Below, piece by piece: positions 38,316 through 39,720 of a stretch of 39,720 nt of DNA; position 1 is the stretch's first letter, and every line of letters starts with the position of its first letter. The position numbers were made by a program, and so were the translations under genes. Source of the DNA: CAZMXP01 sp964570285 (GTDB taxonomy: Bacteria; Planctomycetota; PLA2); assembly GCA_964570285.1 (NCBI GenBank), contig CAZMXP010000045.1:1-39720 (forward strand). The letters run 5' to 3'. Below the pieces are notes generated by a model. It made no database searches, had not been told where the DNA came from, and saw nothing but the letters and a program-made list of their open reading frames with translations.

Positions 38316-39311
38316 TCAGGAAGGGGGTCGTGCAAGCGGCAGCCGCGCCCCGAACACCAGGCTCTCCCCGTCCGGGCGCACGCCGAGCGAGCCGCCGCAC
38401 CCTTCGAGCAGCGTGCGCGGCAGCGCGAGGCCCGGCAGCGTCTCGCGGCCGGGCAGCACCGAGAAGACCGCGTCGAGCAGTTCGGCGGGCTTCTCGCCCT
38501 CGAACGCGCCCGCCGGGGCGAAGACTTCGAGCAGGATCGCGCCGTCGGCGGGGGCGAGGCGGGCGCGCAACTGCGCCGCGTCGGCGACGCGCGCGAGCAC
38601 CGCGACGAAGAGAGCCTTCAGCGCGACCGCGAGCGCGCGCTCGTCCACCATCGCCTGCGGCAGCGCCACCGCGTCCACCGCGACGCCCGCGGCCTTCGCC
38701 GCCTTCAGGACCGCCGCCGTCGGGTCGCCCGGGCGCGGGGCGGGCTCGCCGATGGTGCCGAAGTCGCGCAGGAAGCCGACGACGGTCTCGATGCGCTTCA
38801 GGTGCGGCGGGAGGCCGCCGGTCAGGTCGCGCTTGGTGACCTTCTCCTTGTGCAGCAGGAGCGTCATCACTTGCAACGGGTTGCCCACCGCGTGCGCGAT
38901 CTCGCGCGCGAGTTGCGGCAGCGCCGCGGAGGGGGCCGCCGCGGCGCGCGGCGCGAGCTGTCCGCGCACGAGGTGCAGCATCTCGCTGCCGTAGAACGGC
39001 TCGAGCAGGTAGCCGTCGGCGCCCGCCTCGAGCGCGCGCACCGCGAGATCGCGGCGCGGGCTGCTGAACGCGAGCAGCACCCGCGGCGGCCGCGCGTCGT
39101 CCTTCAGCGTGCGCACGAGCTCGAGCTCGCTCGCCTCGAGCCCCATCAGCCCGAGCAGCACGAGGTCGGCGGGCTCCTCGAGGTGTCGCGCGAGGCACTG
39201 GAAGCTGCTCTCGACCGCCTCGACGCGGTAGCCCTCGCGCGACAGCAGGTCGGCGAGCCACGCGCGCGAGGCCGCGAGTTCGTGCACGATGAGAAGCCGC
39301 CCCGCGGCCAA
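38316..39311 (-). CDS. Degenerate receiver/histidine-kinase-like protein
   Basis: 331-aa soluble protein. The start is TTG 39311, with GGAGGA 5 nt upstream. The N-terminal 125 residues follow the receiver fold (GRLLIVHELAASRAWLADLLSREGYRVEAVES), but the phospho-acceptor Asp is Gly54 (LVLLGLMGLEA) and the acidic pair is HE. The next part resembles an H-box (LAREIAHAVGNPLQVMTLLL). The ATPase part keeps a G2-like end (LALPRTLLEGCGGSLGVRPDGESLVFGARLPL) but lacks a recognisable DxGxG G1 box. It is probably a pseudo-signalling or scaffold protein. It is divergent from clpB. Confidence 0.75.
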   Translation of the reverse strand: MAAGRLLIVHELAASRAWLADLLSREGYRVEAVESSFQCLARHLEEPADLVLLGLMGLEASELELVRTLKDDARPPRVLLAFSSPRRDLAVRALEAGADGYLLEPFYGSEMLHLVRGQLAPRAAAAPSAALPQLAREIAHAVGNPLQVMTLLLHKEKVTKRDLTGGLPPHLKRIETVVGFLRDFGTIGEPAPRPGDPTAAVLKAAKAAGVAVDAVALPQAMVDERALAVALKALFVAVLARVADAAQLRARLAPADGAILLEVFAPAGAFEGEKPAELLDAVFSVLPGRETLPGLALPRTLLEGCGGSLGVRPDGESLVFGARLPLARPPS

Positions 39312-39483
39312 GCGCGTCCTCCATACCCGCCTGCCGGATCGGCACGACCGCGTGCCGTACCGGCAGAAAGAAGATGGCCCAAGGGCGCGATCGTCCCGAG
39401 TGGCCGGTCCCGTCGGCGGGACCCAACCCGCCCCCTCAAGCCTATCCCAAGCCCGCGGCGCGTAGTAGCGCGCTTCCGTGCGG

Positions 39484-39499
39484 TTGGCACACGAAATGC
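39484..39499 (+). promoter_or_regulatory. Possible sigma54 promoter before clpB
   Basis: TTGGCACACGAAATGC has GG (39486-39487) and GC (39498-39499) separated by exactly 10 nt, as in -24/-12 promoters. Transcription would begin close to the clpB ATG at 39512, leaving almost no leader, and the ATG has no ribosome binding site. The match could be chance. The rest of 39312-39511 shows no CIRCE element and no gene. Confidence 0.35.
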
Positions 39500-39511
39500 G
39501 CCTCTCCGTCC

Positions 39512-39720
39512 ATGCAATTCGACAAATACACCGTGCGGTCGCGCGAGGCGGTCGAGGCGGCCCGCCGCCTCGCCGAGAAGAGCGGCCACCAGGAGCTCCT
39601 GCCCGAGCACCTGCTCTTCGCGCTCCTCGAGGAGCGCGAGGGCATCGCCCGGGCGGCGCTCGACCGCATCGTCGCCGACGCCGCGGCGCTGCGCGCGGGC
39701 GTCGCCGACGCGCTGGCGCG
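39512..39720 (+). CDS. clpB: ATP-dependent chaperone ClpB, N-terminal fragment
   Basis: The gene runs off the right edge; 69 codons are visible. MQFDKYTVRSREAVEAARRLAEKSGHQELLPEHLLFALLEEREGIARAALDRI matches the first repeat of the Clp N-terminal domain in ClpB disaggregases (F-T-x-K-x-x-E-A-x-x-x-A, then H-x-x-L-x-x-E-H-L-L-x-A-L-L). ClpC/ClpA share this fold but differ in the first residues, and ClpB is the better fit. ClpB works with DnaK to dissolve aggregates. The ATG at 39512 begins just where family members start. Confidence 0.88.
   Translation, partial: MQFDKYTVRSREAVEAARRLAEKSGHQELLPEHLLFALLEEREGIARAALDRIVADAAALRAGVADALA

Overview
The window is very GC-rich chromosomal DNA from a Gram-negative-type bacterium: it encodes lipoprotein and Sec signal peptides, a membrane-bound multiheme cytochrome, TPR and HEAT proteins, and many two-component and c-di-GMP proteins. 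The mix of a CRTAC1-type FG-GAP lipoprotein, an archaemetzincin, a bacilliredoxin, PATAN/HD-GYP proteins and a probable selenoprotein suggests an uncultured planctomycete-, myxobacterium- or acidobacterium-like lineage. I cannot fix the phylum from sequence alone. GTG and TTG starts and 4-nt ATGA/GTGA overlaps are common, so many neighbours look translationally coupled.

Layout. 1-273 is a decayed IS1182-type transposase. 439-9034 (all minus) holds a PPC-like lipoprotein, an unknown small protein, type-2 isoleucyl-tRNA synthetase, an HD-GYP protein and its HEAT-like partner. 9158-12859 (plus) holds a bacilliredoxin, a small conserved protein, a PATAN protein and a second HEAT-like/HD-GYP pair that is paralogous to the first. 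13014-20029 (plus) is a tight run of overlapping genes: a membrane pentaheme cytochrome with TPRs, a CRTAC1/UnbV lipoprotein, a membrane histidine kinase and a sigma54-type response regulator. 20032-21825 (minus) has a J-domain membrane protein and an exported archaemetzincin.

21886-22671 (plus) is an exported thioredoxin-like gene interrupted by one in-frame UGA at the first cysteine of the CGPC motif. A hairpin of bacterial SECIS type follows it, so I read it as a selenoprotein with a UGPC active site. A bidirectional terminator and tRNA-Arg(CCG) come next, then two M16 peptidase subunits and an RluB-type pseudouridine synthase (all minus). 26114-27050 is a gene-poor scar with a VapC remnant. 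27051-29817 (minus) has mannose-6-phosphate isomerase, a Cys/Glu/Thr-rich TPR protein and a FlgM-like protein. 29957-32683 has divergent rsmD and pdxJ-dapA-membrane protein. 32667-36662 (minus) has a GAF-GGDEF diguanylate cyclase, a REC-HD-GYP regulator and a lipoprotein hydrolase. The end has an exported HEAT/VWA-like protein (plus), a degenerate receiver/kinase (minus) and the start of clpB (plus).

Two themes stand out. One is c-di-GMP signalling: three HD-GYP proteins, one GGDEF protein, PATAN and duplicated HEAT-like partners that share an N-terminal domain with the HD-GYP proteins. The other is extracytoplasmic redox chemistry: pentaheme cytochrome, bacilliredoxin and selenothioredoxin. 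The DNA also carries unusual small structures: a 63-nt palindromic element in three copies directly after genes, perfect hairpins with 3-nt loops (two inside coding sequence), an 85-nt inverted-repeat element, and a recurrent Gn-NNN-Gn motif inside at least nine genes.
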